A stretch of DNA of 64,000 nucleotides from Flavobacterium sp. J49 (GCF_011742145.1 NZ_JAAQQU010000105.1:585592-649591); one strand, 5' to 3'; shown: positions 25,350 through 35,046, counted from the stretch's first letter. Made by a program: numbers and translations. Notes: generated from the letters alone by a model not told the origin.

Positions 25350-26753
25350 TTATAATTCATCCGGAAAAATCTTCCCGGGATTCAAGATATTATTCGGGTC
25401 AAAAACGCGTTTGATACTTTCCATCAGTTCCAAATGGGTTCGGCTAAAAGCAATATCCATAAAGTTTTTTTGCACAAAACCAATCCCGTGTTCACCGGAT
25501 AAAGTGCCTTTTAACGAAACTGTCAATTCAAATATTTCTCGTATACCAACGGGAACTTGCGTTTTCCAATTGTCATCCGTCATCTCTCCTTTGATAATGT
25601 TCACGTGTAAATTGCCATCACCGGCATGACCATAACAGACCGATTTAAAACCATACTTTGCGCCTATTTTTTTGATTCCCGATAACAATTCGGGCAACAT
25701 AAATCGGGGCACAACCGTGTCTTCTTCTTTGTAAATGGAATTTGATTTTACTGCTTCAGCTACTGAACGACGCATTTTCCACAACGCATTTTTCTCATCT
25801 TCGGTATCGGCAAATAAAACTTCATCGATTTCAAATTGTTCCGCTACGGCCAAAATTTTCTCGGCTTCCTGCATCAAGATTTCGGGATAATTCCCATCGA
25901 CTTCAATCAGCAAATGCGCTTGGTGTTCGGGCTTTATCGGTACGCTGATGCCTTCCACAAATTGCAGCGTCCAATCAATGGCATCGCGTTCCATAAACTC
26001 TAAGGCGCTTGGTACAATTCCGGCTCGGAAAATGGCAGAAACGGCTTCACAAGCTTCATGGGCTTTGTAAAAAGGAACCAACATCAAAATGTTGTGACTG
26101 TTTTTGGGCAAAAGTTTTAAGACCGCTTTGGTTATCACACCCAATGTTCCTTCGCTGCCTACCATCAATTGGGTCAAATTATAACCGGTAGAATTTTTAA
26201 GCGTATTGGCTCCGGTCCAAATAATTTCACCATTGGGCAAAACCACTTGTAAGTTGAGCACATAATCTTTCGTCACACCATATTTCACGGCTCTTGCGCC
26301 ACCTGAATTTTCGGCTATATTCCCGCCAATCCAGCAACTGCCCATACTGCTTGGGTCAACCGGATAAAACAAGCCTTTTTCGGCTACCGCTTCGCGTAAA
26401 ATTTGCGTAATCACAGCCGGTTCAACTGTTACTTGCAAATTTTGCTCATCGATTTCTATGATTTTATCTAAACGTTCCATTGAGAGTCCAATGCCTTGGT
26501 AAATACTCAAAGCACCACCACTCAAACCTGTTCTGGCGCCGATTGGTGTTGTTGGAATTTTGAAATCATTGGCTACTTTTAAGATGGCTGCAATTTCTTG
26601 AGCATTAGCCGGTTTTACCACAACGCTGGGCGGAAACACATAATCTTCGGTTTCATCGTGACCGTAATGGTTTCGGGTTTCCTGGTCGGAAAAAATATAG
26701 TTTTCACCAACAATTTGGGTGAGTTTTTGAATGATTTCGGGATTGAGTGACAT
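25350..26753 (-). CDS. FAD-linked oxidase, glycolate oxidase/D-lactate dehydrogenase type (GlcD-like)
   Basis: About 467 residues from the MSLNPEIIQKL start; an ATG 12 codons upstream is less likely. The PCMH-type FAD domain has GARTGLSGGAL and GGNIAENSGGARAVKYG. The C-terminal oxidase domain has HAGDGNLHVNI (metal and substrate histidines) and LSGEHGIGFVQK. It oxidises a 2-hydroxy acid, probably glycolate or D-lactate, and passes electrons to the respiratory chain. The iron-sulfur subunit GlcF/LldE is not adjacent. Confidence 0.93.
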   Translation of the reverse strand: MSLNPEIIQKLTQIVGENYIFSDQETRNHYGHDETEDYVFPPSVVVKPANAQEIAAILKVANDFKIPTTPIGARTGLSGGALSIYQGIGLSMERLDKIIEIDEQNLQVTVEPAVITQILREAVAEKGLFYPVDPSSMGSCWIGGNIAENSGGARAVKYGVTKDYVLNLQVVLPNGEIIWTGANTLKNSTGYNLTQLMVGSEGTLGVITKAVLKLLPKNSHNILMLVPFYKAHEACEAVSAIFRAGIVPSALEFMERDAIDWTLQFVEGISVPIKPEHQAHLLIEVDGNYPEILMQEAEKILAVAEQFEIDEVLFADTEDEKNALWKMRRSVAEAVKSNSIYKEEDTVVPRFMLPELLSGIKKIGAKYGFKSVCYGHAGDGNLHVNIIKGEMTDDNWKTQVPVGIREIFELTVSLKGTLSGEHGIGFVQKNFMDIAFSRTHLELMESIKRVFDPNNILNPGKIFPDEL

Positions 26754-26808
26754 CGTGTAAAATTTGAGAAGTAAATGTAACCATTCCAAAAGAAAAAGAC
26801 AAATCCTA

Positions 26809-26888
26809 TTTAGCCCTGATGGGAATGGCGCCGTGCAGAATGGACAGCAGGAATAAGGTCTCCAAAAATGCCCGAACCCTTCGCTCCT
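26809..26888 (+). repeat. Dispersed structured element, copy D
   Basis: TTTAGCCCTGATGGGAATGG, GCGCC-GTGC, AGAATGGACAGCAGGAATAA, then the tail CCCGAACCCTTCGCTCC. The tail runs into the last codons of the fsr-like gene, so the fsr stop codon (26887-26889) overlaps the end of the element. It is antisense to both flanking minus-strand genes. Confidence 0.75.
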
Positions 26889-28101
26889 ATCGCTTCTTCA
26901 AATTGGGCAGGAAATAACAAATAATTCCTATCAACGGTAAGAAAGAACAAACGTGATACACATACTGAATGGAAGTATAATCGGCTAAAGTACCAAGTAA
27001 AGCCGAACCTAAGGCGCCCATTCCAAAGGCAAAGCCATAAAACAAGCCCGAAATCATTCCGAGTTTTTTAGGCAATAATTCTTGGGCATAAACCAGAATC
27101 GCCGGAAAAGCCGAAGAAATAATAATTCCAATGATAATCATCAAAACATCGGTCCAAAACAAATTGACATAAGGCAATAACAACGCAAAAGGTGCCGCAC
27201 CAAAAACCGACAACCAAATCACATACTTTCGGCCTATTTTATCGCCTAACGGACCGCCAAGAATGGTGCCCGCAGCATAAGCAATCAAATAAATAAACAT
27301 GTGAAATTGCGCTTCTTTGATAGACAATTGGAACTTATCCATTACATAAAAAGTATAGTAAGTAGACAAACTTGCGGAATAGAAAAACTTGGAAAAAATA
27401 ACAACCAACAAAATCAATATAGCCCATTTTACTTTGCTTTTTGACAAACGTTGGAAATCGGCAAAAACTACTTTTTTCTGTTGGCGATGGATCAAATGGT
27501 CGCGGTACCAAAAAGCAATTTTGCTGATAATGGCCAATCCGATAGCCGCCGCTAAAACAAACCAAAGAATGTATTTTTGGGAGTTTGGCACAACAATCAA
27601 AGCGACTAACAATGGTCCGAGTGCTGTACCGAAATTACCTCCAACCTGAAAAATAGACTGCGCCAATCCACGTCTGCCACCCGAAGCCAAATTAGATATT
27701 CGTGCGGACTCAGGATGAAAAATAGAAGAACCGGTTCCGATAAGCATGACCGAGATTAATATCCAATAAAAATTATCTGCAAATGAAATGGAGACAATTC
27801 CCGCCAAGGAAAAGAGCATGCCATAAATTTGAGAAAAAGGTTTCGGGTATTTATCGGTGTAATAACCCACAAAGGGCTGGAATATGGAAGCGGTCAACTG
27901 AAAAGCAAAAGTAATCAGACCGATTTGAGCAAACGACAAATTGTAATTTTGTTTCAAAATAGGATAAACCGAAGGAATAATCGCTTGGATTAAATCGTTG
28001 AGTAAATGCGCAAAACTGATTGAAAAAAGAATCGAGTAAACTGTTTTTTGAGCCAATTCAGCATTACTTTTTCCTTTTGAAAGCGTAGTTTCGATTTCCA
28101 T
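26887..28101 (-). CDS. fsr: MFS transporter, Fsr (fosmidomycin resistance) family
   Basis: A 404-residue, 12-helix transporter. The N-terminus matches E. coli Fsr closely by pattern (SFAHLLNDLIQAIIPSVYP, QPFVGYYTDKYP, GTGSSIFHPESAR, GGRRGLAQSIFQVGGNFG). Family members export fosmidomycin and possibly other small phosphonates. The native substrate here is not known. A minus-strand TACTTTTG (28127-28120) lies 19 bases before the ATG as the -7 element. The 3' end merges with dispersed element D. Confidence 0.9.
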   Translation of the reverse strand: MEIETTLSKGKSNAELAQKTVYSILFSISFAHLLNDLIQAIIPSVYPILKQNYNLSFAQIGLITFAFQLTASIFQPFVGYYTDKYPKPFSQIYGMLFSLAGIVSISFADNFYWILISVMLIGTGSSIFHPESARISNLASGGRRGLAQSIFQVGGNFGTALGPLLVALIVVPNSQKYILWFVLAAAIGLAIISKIAFWYRDHLIHRQQKKVVFADFQRLSKSKVKWAILILLVVIFSKFFYSASLSTYYTFYVMDKFQLSIKEAQFHMFIYLIAYAAGTILGGPLGDKIGRKYVIWLSVFGAAPFALLLPYVNLFWTDVLMIIIGIIISSAFPAILVYAQELLPKKLGMISGLFYGFAFGMGALGSALLGTLADYTSIQYVYHVCSFLPLIGIICYFLPNLKKR

Positions 28102-28208
28102 TTTTCATTTTTAACGACACAAAAGTACTATATATATCAGTCATTAAAATAACATTTAGTAATTTTAGCAAATCATTAAGATATCGACGGGACTAACATT
28201 ACTGCTAT

Positions 28209-29291
28209 TTGGAAAAGAACACGAAAAAATCGGCGCTACACGAAAAAGACGGCATTCCGCAACCGGAAAGCTTCAGTAAAACTGCCTTGGATAAAGTGAT
28301 TCGCAGTCGTAAAATCCAACCCAGTTCCGAAGAATTAGTCCAAGGAATTTTGTTGGGCGATATATCGGCTTTGAGTCGTGCCATCACATTGGTAGAAAGT
28401 AAGAATCCCGATCATTTGGCCAAGGCTAATGAAATCATCAAAGCGTGTTTGCCTCATGCCAATAAATCCGTTAGAATAGGAATAACCGGTGTTCCGGGCG
28501 TTGGGAAAAGTACGTTTATTGAAGCTTTTGGAAAACACTTGACGGCTCTGAACAAAAAAGTTGCGGTCTTGGCGGTTGATCCAAGCAGCACGATTTCGCA
28601 TGGCAGCATTTTGGGCGATAAAACCCGAATGGAGGAATTGGTGAAAGATAAAAACGCCTACATACGACCAAGCGCTTCCGGAGAAACCCTTGGTGGTGTG
28701 GCGCGAAAAACGCGCGAAACCATTATCCTTTGCGAAGCCGCCGGATTTGACACCATTGTAATTGAAACTGTGGGTGTTGGTCAAAGCGAAACTGCGGTTC
28801 ACAGCATGGTAGACTTCTTTTTACTACTGAAAATTTCGGGTGCCGGCGACGAATTACAAGGCATCAAACGCGGTATCATGGAAATGGCCGATGCGATTGT
28901 CATTAATAAAGCCGATGGCGATAATGTGGCCAAAGCCAAATTGGCGAAAACCGAATTCAATCGGGCTTTGCATTTATTTCCGGCAAAAAATTCGGGCTGG
29001 ATTCCGACCGTTTCCACTTGCAGTGCTTATGAAAAAACGGGGATTGATGACGTTTGGCAAACCATTACCAACTATTTGAAATTGGTAAAAAGCAATCATT
29101 ATTTTGAAGAAAAACGCAAAGAGCAAAATCAATATTGGATGATGGAAACCATCAACGAGCAGTTGAAAAACCACTTCTACAATCATCCGGGAATTATTTC
29201 TTTATTGGAGCAAAATAAAAAAGCCGTGCAAAACGATGAATTGTCACCTTTTGCAGCGGCTATGATTTTATTGGAGAAATATTTTAAATAA
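28209..29291 (+). CDS. meaB: Methylmalonyl-CoA mutase-associated GTPase MeaB
   Basis: A 360-residue G3E-family GTPase that protects and reloads adenosylcobalamin in methylmalonyl-CoA mutase. The start is TTG. P-loop is GVPGVGKSTF, followed by LAVDPSST, GDKTRMEEL, ETVGVGQSE and NKADGDN. The mutase itself is not in the window, but the PduO-type adenosyltransferase at 19.3 kb is a pathway partner. Followed by a weak terminator-like hairpin (29315-29340). Confidence 0.93.
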   Translation: MEKNTKKSALHEKDGIPQPESFSKTALDKVIRSRKIQPSSEELVQGILLGDISALSRAITLVESKNPDHLAKANEIIKACLPHANKSVRIGITGVPGVGKSTFIEAFGKHLTALNKKVAVLAVDPSSTISHGSILGDKTRMEELVKDKNAYIRPSASGETLGGVARKTRETIILCEAAGFDTIVIETVGVGQSETAVHSMVDFFLLLKISGAGDELQGIKRGIMEMADAIVINKADGDNVAKAKLAKTEFNRALHLFPAKNSGWIPTVSTCSAYEKTGIDDVWQTITNYLKLVKSNHYFEEKRKEQNQYWMMETINEQLKNHFYNHPGIISLLEQNKKAVQNDELSPFAAAMILLEKYFK

Positions 29292-29697
29292 AAACTCGTT
29301 AAACAGTAAACACAAAAAAACCACAAGGTTTTGCCTCATGGTTTTGTTGAACAACTCAAATTACCACAATATTCAGTTGCAACTTTCCTATTAACACTCA
29401 TAACAATCATACTTTAACTTTCAAAATCCAAAGCATAATTTTACTATTATTGAGTATCTCAATTCTCTCTTGACTAACTAAGTCAAATTTGAAGCAATTT
29501 TGAAGATATTTCTATGAGCAAAAAACTATATTTAGTATGTTTGATTAACGATAAAATTACCGTCGTTTGACGGATAAAAAAAGGGATGACCAACGGAGAT
29601 TTATCTAAAAAAGTAATTGTTTCTTTATAATTCCGCAAAGTTAAGCCCGCATGGTTTTCATGCTTTATGCCAATACTAAAATTAACTAAGCCAAACT
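29292..29697. other. 406-base AT-rich intergenic region
   Basis: No coding region is visible. It contains an imperfect hairpin with AAACCA/TGGTTT arms soon after meaB (about 29318-29340), and a short perfect hairpin CCGTC-GTTT-GACGG (29560-29573) followed by A-rich sequence. The rest is presumably the leader and promoter of the histidine kinase gene; I could not pick a convincing promoter. Confidence 0.5.
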
Positions 29698-31020
29698 ATG
29701 CTGAAAAATGATATTTTTTTTATTGAACTTTGTTTTTATACCATTGGTTTTTTAAGCTTAGCCGGAGTAATCACTACCTTTTTAAACAGTTACTTTTCTT
29801 CTCGAATTTATAAGTTTTACGGCTTATATCTCTTGGTCATCGTGGCTTTTGTTGTTTTAGTTTACATCAAAAACACCGGTGATTTTCCTAAAAAATCAGA
29901 CGAACGATTGATTTTGAATTTGGCCGTAGACATATTGCAGGTCTTGAGTCACTTTTTCTTTTGTGGGTTTGTTTACTTCGCCATGGTCATGGAAGATGCT
30001 AAGTTTAAAAAGCTCCAAAATATTTACAAAACTTTTTTATACTTCACCATAGTTTACCTGCTTGTACTGGCGATTTTCCCCAAATTTGTCAGCAGGGATT
30101 TTGTCTATTTTTTAATCACTCGAGTCATCATATTGGTTCTTTCCGTGCTGTTTTATTATCATTTGTTTAAAAATTTAGATAAAATGTTCTTCCGCTACTT
30201 ATTTGCCGCGGTAAGCTTTGTTTTTATTAGCGGATTTTTGGCTTTATGGGATAGTGTCAGCAGTAGCGGTTACAGTAAATATACGGGGTTTGACTATCTC
30301 TGTTATGGCTATTTTTTAGAAAACTTATGCTTTGTAGGAGCGATTATCCATAAGTACTTCAGTATCGAAAGGGAAAAAGAAATCACGGCTTTAGCACACA
30401 AGCAAGAATTATTCACCACCCAAAAAGAAATACAGCAAGAAACTATTGAACACATCGGTCGGGAAATACATGACAACATCGGACAAAAATTAACCCTGGC
30501 CAGTTTGTATACCCAACAATTGGAATTTGAAAACAAAGCGCCTCACGTCAACAATACTATAGAGAACATCAGCGCCATCATCAATGAATCTATAGCTGAG
30601 TTGCGAGAACTTTCAAAATCGTTAATCGACAACGCCATTGATGCCAATACCATCAGCCAATTGATTGAAAAAGAATGTCAAAAAATTAAGTCCCTTAAAA
30701 AATGCAATGTCATTTACAGCTCCAATTCACTTAAAATTAATTTAAAATACCAGGAAAAATCTATCTTGATTAGAATTGTGCAAGAATTTATAAACAACAG
30801 CATCAAGCATTCAAAATGCCAAAACATTTTTGTGGAATTACTTTCCAATGAGAACAATATCGTTTTATCTTTGAAAGATGATGGAATAGGTTTTAATACA
30901 GAGTCTATTTCGTCCGGTCAGGGCATTGCCAATATGAAAAAAAGAACTGCAATTATTGGAGGCAAAATGGAATTAAAAAGCAGCCAAAGTAATGGCACAC
31001 AATTAATAATACGTCTGTAA
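29698..31020 (+). CDS. Membrane sensor histidine kinase, NarL-partner type
   Basis: A 440-residue kinase. The first about 215 residues contain about seven hydrophobic helices with no periplasmic domain (7TMR-like). Then comes a helical linker and the HisKA_3 domain (EHIGREIHDNIGQKLTLASLY, phosphorylated His258). The HATPase domain has NNSIKHSKCQ, DDGIGF and GQGIANMKKR. It is 1 base from the LuxR-type regulator gene and forms a two-component pair with it. The signal is unknown but should be sensed in the membrane. Confidence 0.92.
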   Translation: MLKNDIFFIELCFYTIGFLSLAGVITTFLNSYFSSRIYKFYGLYLLVIVAFVVLVYIKNTGDFPKKSDERLILNLAVDILQVLSHFFFCGFVYFAMVMEDAKFKKLQNIYKTFLYFTIVYLLVLAIFPKFVSRDFVYFLITRVIILVLSVLFYYHLFKNLDKMFFRYLFAAVSFVFISGFLALWDSVSSSGYSKYTGFDYLCYGYFLENLCFVGAIIHKYFSIEREKEITALAHKQELFTTQKEIQQETIEHIGREIHDNIGQKLTLASLYTQQLEFENKAPHVNNTIENISAIINESIAELRELSKSLIDNAIDANTISQLIEKECQKIKSLKKCNVIYSSNSLKINLKYQEKSILIRIVQEFINNSIKHSKCQNIFVELLSNENNIVLSLKDDGIGFNTESISSGQGIANMKKRTAIIGGKMELKSSQSNGTQLIIRL

Positions 31021-31021
31021 T

Positions 31022-31666
31022 ATGGGAGTTAAAAAAACCATTGCCATAGTCGATGACCATATTTTGATAGCTCAGGCCATCAAAGGAATCATAGCCAATT
31101 TTGAAAATTTTGAAACCATCTGTGAATGCGAAAATGGGCAAGAATTAATCGATAAGATTCATTCTCATGGCAGCGTGCCTGATATTGTTTTGCTCGATAT
31201 CAGTATGCCGGTCATGGACGGTTTTGAAACGGCCGATTGGTTGCAAAAAAACCATCCCGAAATATTGGTAATGGTATTGAGTATGCAAAATGACGAACAA
31301 AGTGTGGTAAAAATGGTAAAAAACGGGGCCAAAAGTTACCTGTTAAAGAACTCTCATCCGCGAGAATTGGAAGCGGCACTTCTAAAATTAGTTGAAAACG
31401 GTTTTTACTATCCTGAATGGGCCTCGAAAATTATTTTTTCAAGCATCAATAAGAACACCAACAGTGCTTTATCCAAACTCACCGAAAGAGAAAAAGAGTT
31501 TCTCAAATACACCATCACCGAAAAAAGCTATAAAGAAATAGCAGAACTGATGTTTTGCAGTCCGAGAACGGTCGAAAGCTACCGAGACAATCTCTTTGAA
31601 AAGTTAAATTTGAAAAGCCGTGTAGGTTTAGCCGTTTATGCCATCAAAAACGGTTACGATCAATAA
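31022..31666 (+). CDS. LuxR/NarL-type response regulator
   Basis: A 214-residue regulator. The receiver domain has the acidic pocket DDH at residues 11-13, phosphoacceptor Asp59 in VLLDISMPVMDG, and Lys near YLLKNS. The C-terminal LuxR HTH is LTEREKEFLKYTITEKSYKEIAELMFCSPRTVESYRDNL (split here: ...EIAELMF, then SPRTVESYR). It is cotranscribed with the kinase just upstream. Targets unknown. Confidence 0.93.
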   Translation: MGVKKTIAIVDDHILIAQAIKGIIANFENFETICECENGQELIDKIHSHGSVPDIVLLDISMPVMDGFETADWLQKNHPEILVMVLSMQNDEQSVVKMVKNGAKSYLLKNSHPRELEAALLKLVENGFYYPEWASKIIFSSINKNTNSALSKLTEREKEFLKYTITEKSYKEIAELMFCSPRTVESYRDNLFEKLNLKSRVGLAVYAIKNGYDQ

Positions 31667-31667
31667 C

Positions 31668-31895
31668 CTACTCTTCGTAGGCTTCCATTTCTTTGTCGTA
31701 GAATTCGCCGGCAAGGGTAATTAAATGCTCCATTTCGGCTTCTAATTCGGTTTCGTCTTCACCTTCTAAATCTTCCATAAACTCAACTTCATCGTCTTTT
31801 AAATTGATGATAAATCGAGGAAAATCGAGGTGAATGACAAAAATATCATCCGGGTAATCTGAGTTATCTGCGAGTACGAATTTTGGTAATTCCAT
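31668..31895 (-). CDS. Small acidic protein (hypothetical)
   Basis: A 75-residue protein with a strongly negative charge (DDEVEFMEDLEGEDETELEA). The first 35 residues may form a beta-rich part (FVIHLDFPRFIINL). It is conserved-looking but I recognise no family. Preceded by a perfect 14-base direct repeat at the start codon. Convergent with the response regulator, with a 1-base gap between stops. Confidence 0.7.
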   Translation of the reverse strand: MELPKFVLADNSDYPDDIFVIHLDFPRFIINLKDDEVEFMEDLEGEDETELEAEMEHLITLAGEFYDKEMEAYEE

Positions 31896-31900
31896 TTTTT

Positions 31901-31928
31901 GAGTTATAAATTATGAGTTATAAATTAT
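31901..31928. repeat. 14-base direct repeat at a start codon
   Basis: Two perfect copies of GAGTTATAAATTAT, next to the T-run upstream of the acidic-protein ATG. The length is twice seven, in line with the other microrepeats. Confidence 0.85.
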
Positions 31929-31961
31929 GACACGAGCCGTAGGCTAACTGAGCGGAGCTAG
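31929..31961. repeat. Short dispersed repeat at the MATE 3' end
   Basis: The minus strand reads CTAGCTCCGCTCAGTTAGCC then TACGGCTCGTGTC. It is similar to the tail of element A (7743-7773, GCTACGCCAGTTCGCTATCG then CTCGTGTC). It contains the MATE stop codon. Confidence 0.5.
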
Positions 31962-33331
31962 TTTTGTATCAATAACTTCTTGGTTAAAATATTAAAACGA
32001 ATATACAAAAATATTGCGGCAGCTGTCAATCCGGCTAATAATCCTATCCAAACGCCAACGGCTTTCATATCCGTATACAATCCTAAATAAATAGAAACCG
32101 GAAAACCGATAATCCAATAGGCTACAAAGGTAATGTACATCGGAATCTTAACGTCTTGCAAACCGCGTAACGCACCAAGAACCACGACTTGAATTCCGTC
32201 TGATATTTGGAAAAATGCCGCTACAATGAGCAATTGCGCCGAAATCGTAATTACTTCTTGGTTCTCTACCAAAGTCTTTGCTTCATTCATATTGACAAAA
32301 ATATACGGCAAGACATTGTGCAACAAGATGAACAATAAGGCAAATACAATTTCCAACAAAACGGTCAAAAGAAAAATCGACAACCCGACTCTTCTTAACA
32401 TCACATAATCTTGCTTGCCTTTTTGGTTTCCTACTCTTATCATTCCGGTAACACTCAATCCCATGGCAAACATAAAGGTCAATGATGCTAAACTCAACGC
32501 GATTTGATTAGCTGCTTGACTTGTCGTACCGATCATTCCGCACAACCAAATGGCTCCGGTGAACAAAGCCACTTCAAAAAACATCTGCATCGAAGAAGGA
32601 AAGCCTAAACGAATGATTTTAATATTGATTTCTTTCTTGATTTCCTTTAACGTAAAACCTTCAAAATAATAATGAAACTTGGTCTTGCTTTTCATGATAT
32701 AGTGCATAAAAACCAACATGATAATTCGGGAAGCAATGGTACCAATAGCTGCACCAATAATGCCTAATTTTGGGAAAAACCAAATTCCGTAGATCAATAA
32801 ATAATTGATAATTACATTGGCTACATTTCCAACAATAGTCGCCCACATCGAATATTTGGTTTGGCTCATTCCGTCGGCAAATTGCTTGTAAGCCTGAAAG
32901 ACAATCAACGGAACTAATGAAAAACCAACGATGTCCAAATAAGGTTTCGCCAATTGAACTACCGGCTCAGGTTGACCCATAAAAGACAAAAGCGGCTTCG
33001 AAAAAAAGATGATGCCAAAGAGAAACAACCCTAAAATAGTGCACAAATACAGTCCATGGTGAAAGGCCAATCGGCCTTCTTCTCGATTTGATTTTCCATG
33101 CGCTTCGGCGACCAATGGCGTAATGGCGGTTGAAAAACCAATTCCAAGCGACATCGCAATAAAAACAAAACTGTTGCCCAAAGAAACAGCAGCCAATTCT
33201 GTCGGACCTATTTTTCCTACCATGATATTGTCCACTATTCCCACTAAGGTATGACCAATCATACCCAAAATAACAGGATAGGCCAATTGGAGATTGTATC
33301 GGAACTCTTTGGTGTATTGTGCTAAATTCAC
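31958..33331 (-). CDS. MATE family efflux transporter
   Basis: About 457 residues, 12 hydrophobic helices. N-terminus VNLAQYTKEFRYNLQLAYPVILGMIGHTLVGIVDNIMVG (split into segments in family alignments) is typical for NorM-like multidrug/Na+ antiporters. The start was moved from a TTG at 33352 to the GTG at 33331: a TACTTTTG box (minus strand, 33357-33350) overlaps the TTG, so a mRNA starting from it would begin downstream of that codon. The C-terminus lies in a short dispersed repeat. Confidence 0.88.
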   Translation of the reverse strand: MNLAQYTKEFRYNLQLAYPVILGMIGHTLVGIVDNIMVGKIGPTELAAVSLGNSFVFIAMSLGIGFSTAITPLVAEAHGKSNREEGRLAFHHGLYLCTILGLFLFGIIFFSKPLLSFMGQPEPVVQLAKPYLDIVGFSLVPLIVFQAYKQFADGMSQTKYSMWATIVGNVANVIINYLLIYGIWFFPKLGIIGAAIGTIASRIIMLVFMHYIMKSKTKFHYYFEGFTLKEIKKEINIKIIRLGFPSSMQMFFEVALFTGAIWLCGMIGTTSQAANQIALSLASLTFMFAMGLSVTGMIRVGNQKGKQDYVMLRRVGLSIFLLTVLLEIVFALLFILLHNVLPYIFVNMNEAKTLVENQEVITISAQLLIVAAFFQISDGIQVVVLGALRGLQDVKIPMYITFVAYWIIGFPVSIYLGLYTDMKAVGVWIGLLAGLTAAAIFLYIRFNILTKKLLIQN

Positions 33332-33349
33332 TTTGAAAAAATTTGACTG

Positions 33350-33381
33350 CAAAAGTACTTAGGTTAACTGAAATAAAGCAA
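33350..33381 (-). promoter_or_regulatory. Promoter of the MATE gene
   Basis: Minus strand: TTG (33381-33379), 21-base spacer, TACTTTTG (33357-33350). The GTG start is about 19 bases further. This placement decides the start codon. Confidence 0.65.
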
Positions 33382-33547
33382 TAAACTTTTATTTAATAAT
33401 GACAACAGCAGATAAGAAGTAAAGAATTATGTAACAAACAACCATAAATGTATAACAAAGTCGGTTGCCGATACCAATACTTTTGCACCGTCAAATTGAT
33501 GCCACTTATGGTTTTCAAACTAAGACAAAAACAAAAATTAAACATTT

Positions 33548-34096
33548 ATGAAAATTTCAACTACGATTAAAATGCTATTGGTTTTAGCAATGACTTTAGG
33601 TTCAGCTACTAGAACTATTGCACAAGAGACTACGCCTACAGAAAACTACGATCAAAAATTCAAATTGGGTATCGGAATCAGCGGTGGTTATGTTTTTCAA
33701 GAACCTTATAAATTGGCGCTTGGCGTAGATGCCAGACTGCAATATGATTTGTCAAAAAGAAACTCTTTAACCTTAACGACCGGTTTCTCTAACCTTTTTG
33801 TAAGCGGTGATGACAATGACTTAGGATTTATTCCGGTAAAAGCCGGTTTCAAAGCATTCATTTGGAACGACCAATTTTATGTAATGGGAGAAGTTGGAGC
33901 TGCCATAGCTGTAACCAATGATTATGACAAAACTTCTTTATTAATTGCTCCAAGTATCGGTTATGCTACCAAATATATTGATATTAGTTTGCGTTACGAA
34001 CATTACACTGATTTCCCGAAACTCAATAACAACGGAACGGTTGGAAAAGGAATTGGTCAATTGGGCGTTCGTTTGGCATACGGTTTCGAACTGTAA
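33548..34096 (+). CDS. Outer-membrane beta-barrel protein
   Basis: A 182-residue protein with a signal peptide (about 25 residues, cleaved after TIAQ in ATRTIAQETTP). The mature part has alternating strands with paired aromatic ends (LGIGISGGYVF, YDLSKRNSLTLTTGF, ISLRYEHYTDF), ending LAYGFEL, an outer-membrane-type C-terminal phenylalanine-containing strand. It fits the OmpW/OmpX-like porin family PF13568. A -7 like TACTTTTG stands at 33478-33485. Role unknown. Confidence 0.82.
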   Translation: MKISTTIKMLLVLAMTLGSATRTIAQETTPTENYDQKFKLGIGISGGYVFQEPYKLALGVDARLQYDLSKRNSLTLTTGFSNLFVSGDDNDLGFIPVKAGFKAFIWNDQFYVMGEVGAAIAVTNDYDKTSLLIAPSIGYATKYIDISLRYEHYTDFPKLNNNGTVGKGIGQLGVRLAYGFEL

Positions 34097-34113
34097 ATCA
34101 ATTATTCTTCTAC

Positions 34114-34144
34114 AAAAAGGCGCTGAAATTCAGCGCCTTTTTTT
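34114..34144. terminator. Bidirectional terminator
   Basis: Arms AAAAAGGCGCTGA and TCAGCGCCTTTTT (34114-34126, 34130-34142), three-base loop. It serves both the outer-membrane protein and the convergent PPK2 gene. Confidence 0.9.
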
Positions 34145-35018
34145 ATCCTTTTAATTGCTCTCGGTAAAGGTCGATATTGGCTTTTACTTTTGGGTCTAAT
34201 TCGGGTTCGGTGATATCCGTCAGTTTTTCCAGAGCTTCCCAAATGGTTTGCGCTACAATATAACGCGCCACGCCTTTATCATCCGCCGGAACCACATACC
34301 AAGGCGCGTAATCGGTATTGGTGTTGTTGATGGCTTCTTCGTAATAACGCATATAATCATCCCAACGTTCGCGTTCTTTTAAATCGCCGGTCGAGAATTT
34401 CCAATTATCCTCGGGATTTTCCAAACGCTTCAACAAACGCTGTCTCTGCTCTTCTTTACTCATGTGGAAATAAAACTTCAAAACCGTTGTACCGTTTTGC
34501 GCAATGTGTTTTTCGAAATTATTAATTTGCTCCATGCGGTTGGCCCAAAAATGAGGTGTAATGTCTTCTACTTTCTCAATGCCGGGTAAATTTTCAAATA
34601 AAATATATTCCGGATGCACGCGTGTCACCAAAACGTTTTCATAATGCGTACGGTTAAACACCGCAAACTTCCCTTTTTCGGGCAAAGCCAAATAATGGCG
34701 CCACAAATAATCGTGCTCCAACTCGGTTGAATTCGGTGTTTTAAAACTGTGAATGACCACGCCACGCGGATTGAATTCTTTAAACACTTCGCGTATCAAA
34801 CTGTCTTTACCGCTGGTATCCATGCCTTGCAGACAAATCAAAAACGCATGTCGGTTGTGCGCATACATCGCATCTTGCTTTTTGCTGAGCTTGACTTGAA
34901 CCTTATCCAAAGCCAATGCTTCTTCTTCTTTATCCGTATCTATGTCCAATCGAGTCGGTAATTTTGACAACTCAATTTTGCCTTTCACTCTAAAATTTTC
35001 GGGATTTATATTTTTCAT
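34143..35018 (-). CDS. Polyphosphate kinase 2 family phosphotransferase
   Basis: A 291-residue PPK2-fold kinase. Walker A is GMDTSGKD at residues 65-72, the lid and Walker B region are around VFNRTHYENVLVTRVHP, and the fold ends with WYVVPADDK. PPK2 enzymes use polyphosphate to phosphorylate nucleotides (AMP, ADP or both). The class (I, II or III) cannot be read without an alignment. The dispersed element E ends 29 bases upstream of its start. Confidence 0.9.
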   Translation of the reverse strand: MKNINPENFRVKGKIELSKLPTRLDIDTDKEEEALALDKVQVKLSKKQDAMYAHNRHAFLICLQGMDTSGKDSLIREVFKEFNPRGVVIHSFKTPNSTELEHDYLWRHYLALPEKGKFAVFNRTHYENVLVTRVHPEYILFENLPGIEKVEDITPHFWANRMEQINNFEKHIAQNGTTVLKFYFHMSKEEQRQRLLKRLENPEDNWKFSTGDLKERERWDDYMRYYEEAINNTNTDYAPWYVVPADDKGVARYIVAQTIWEALEKLTDITEPELDPKVKANIDLYREQLKG

Positions 35019-35046
35019 AACAAAGTTTTATCTGTTAAATGTATTA

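Noticed and set aside
33332..33352. TTG start for the MATE transporter, seven codons earlier
   Set aside because: It overlaps the TACTTTTG promoter box, so the transcript would begin downstream of it. The GTG at 33331 gives the usual family N-terminus.
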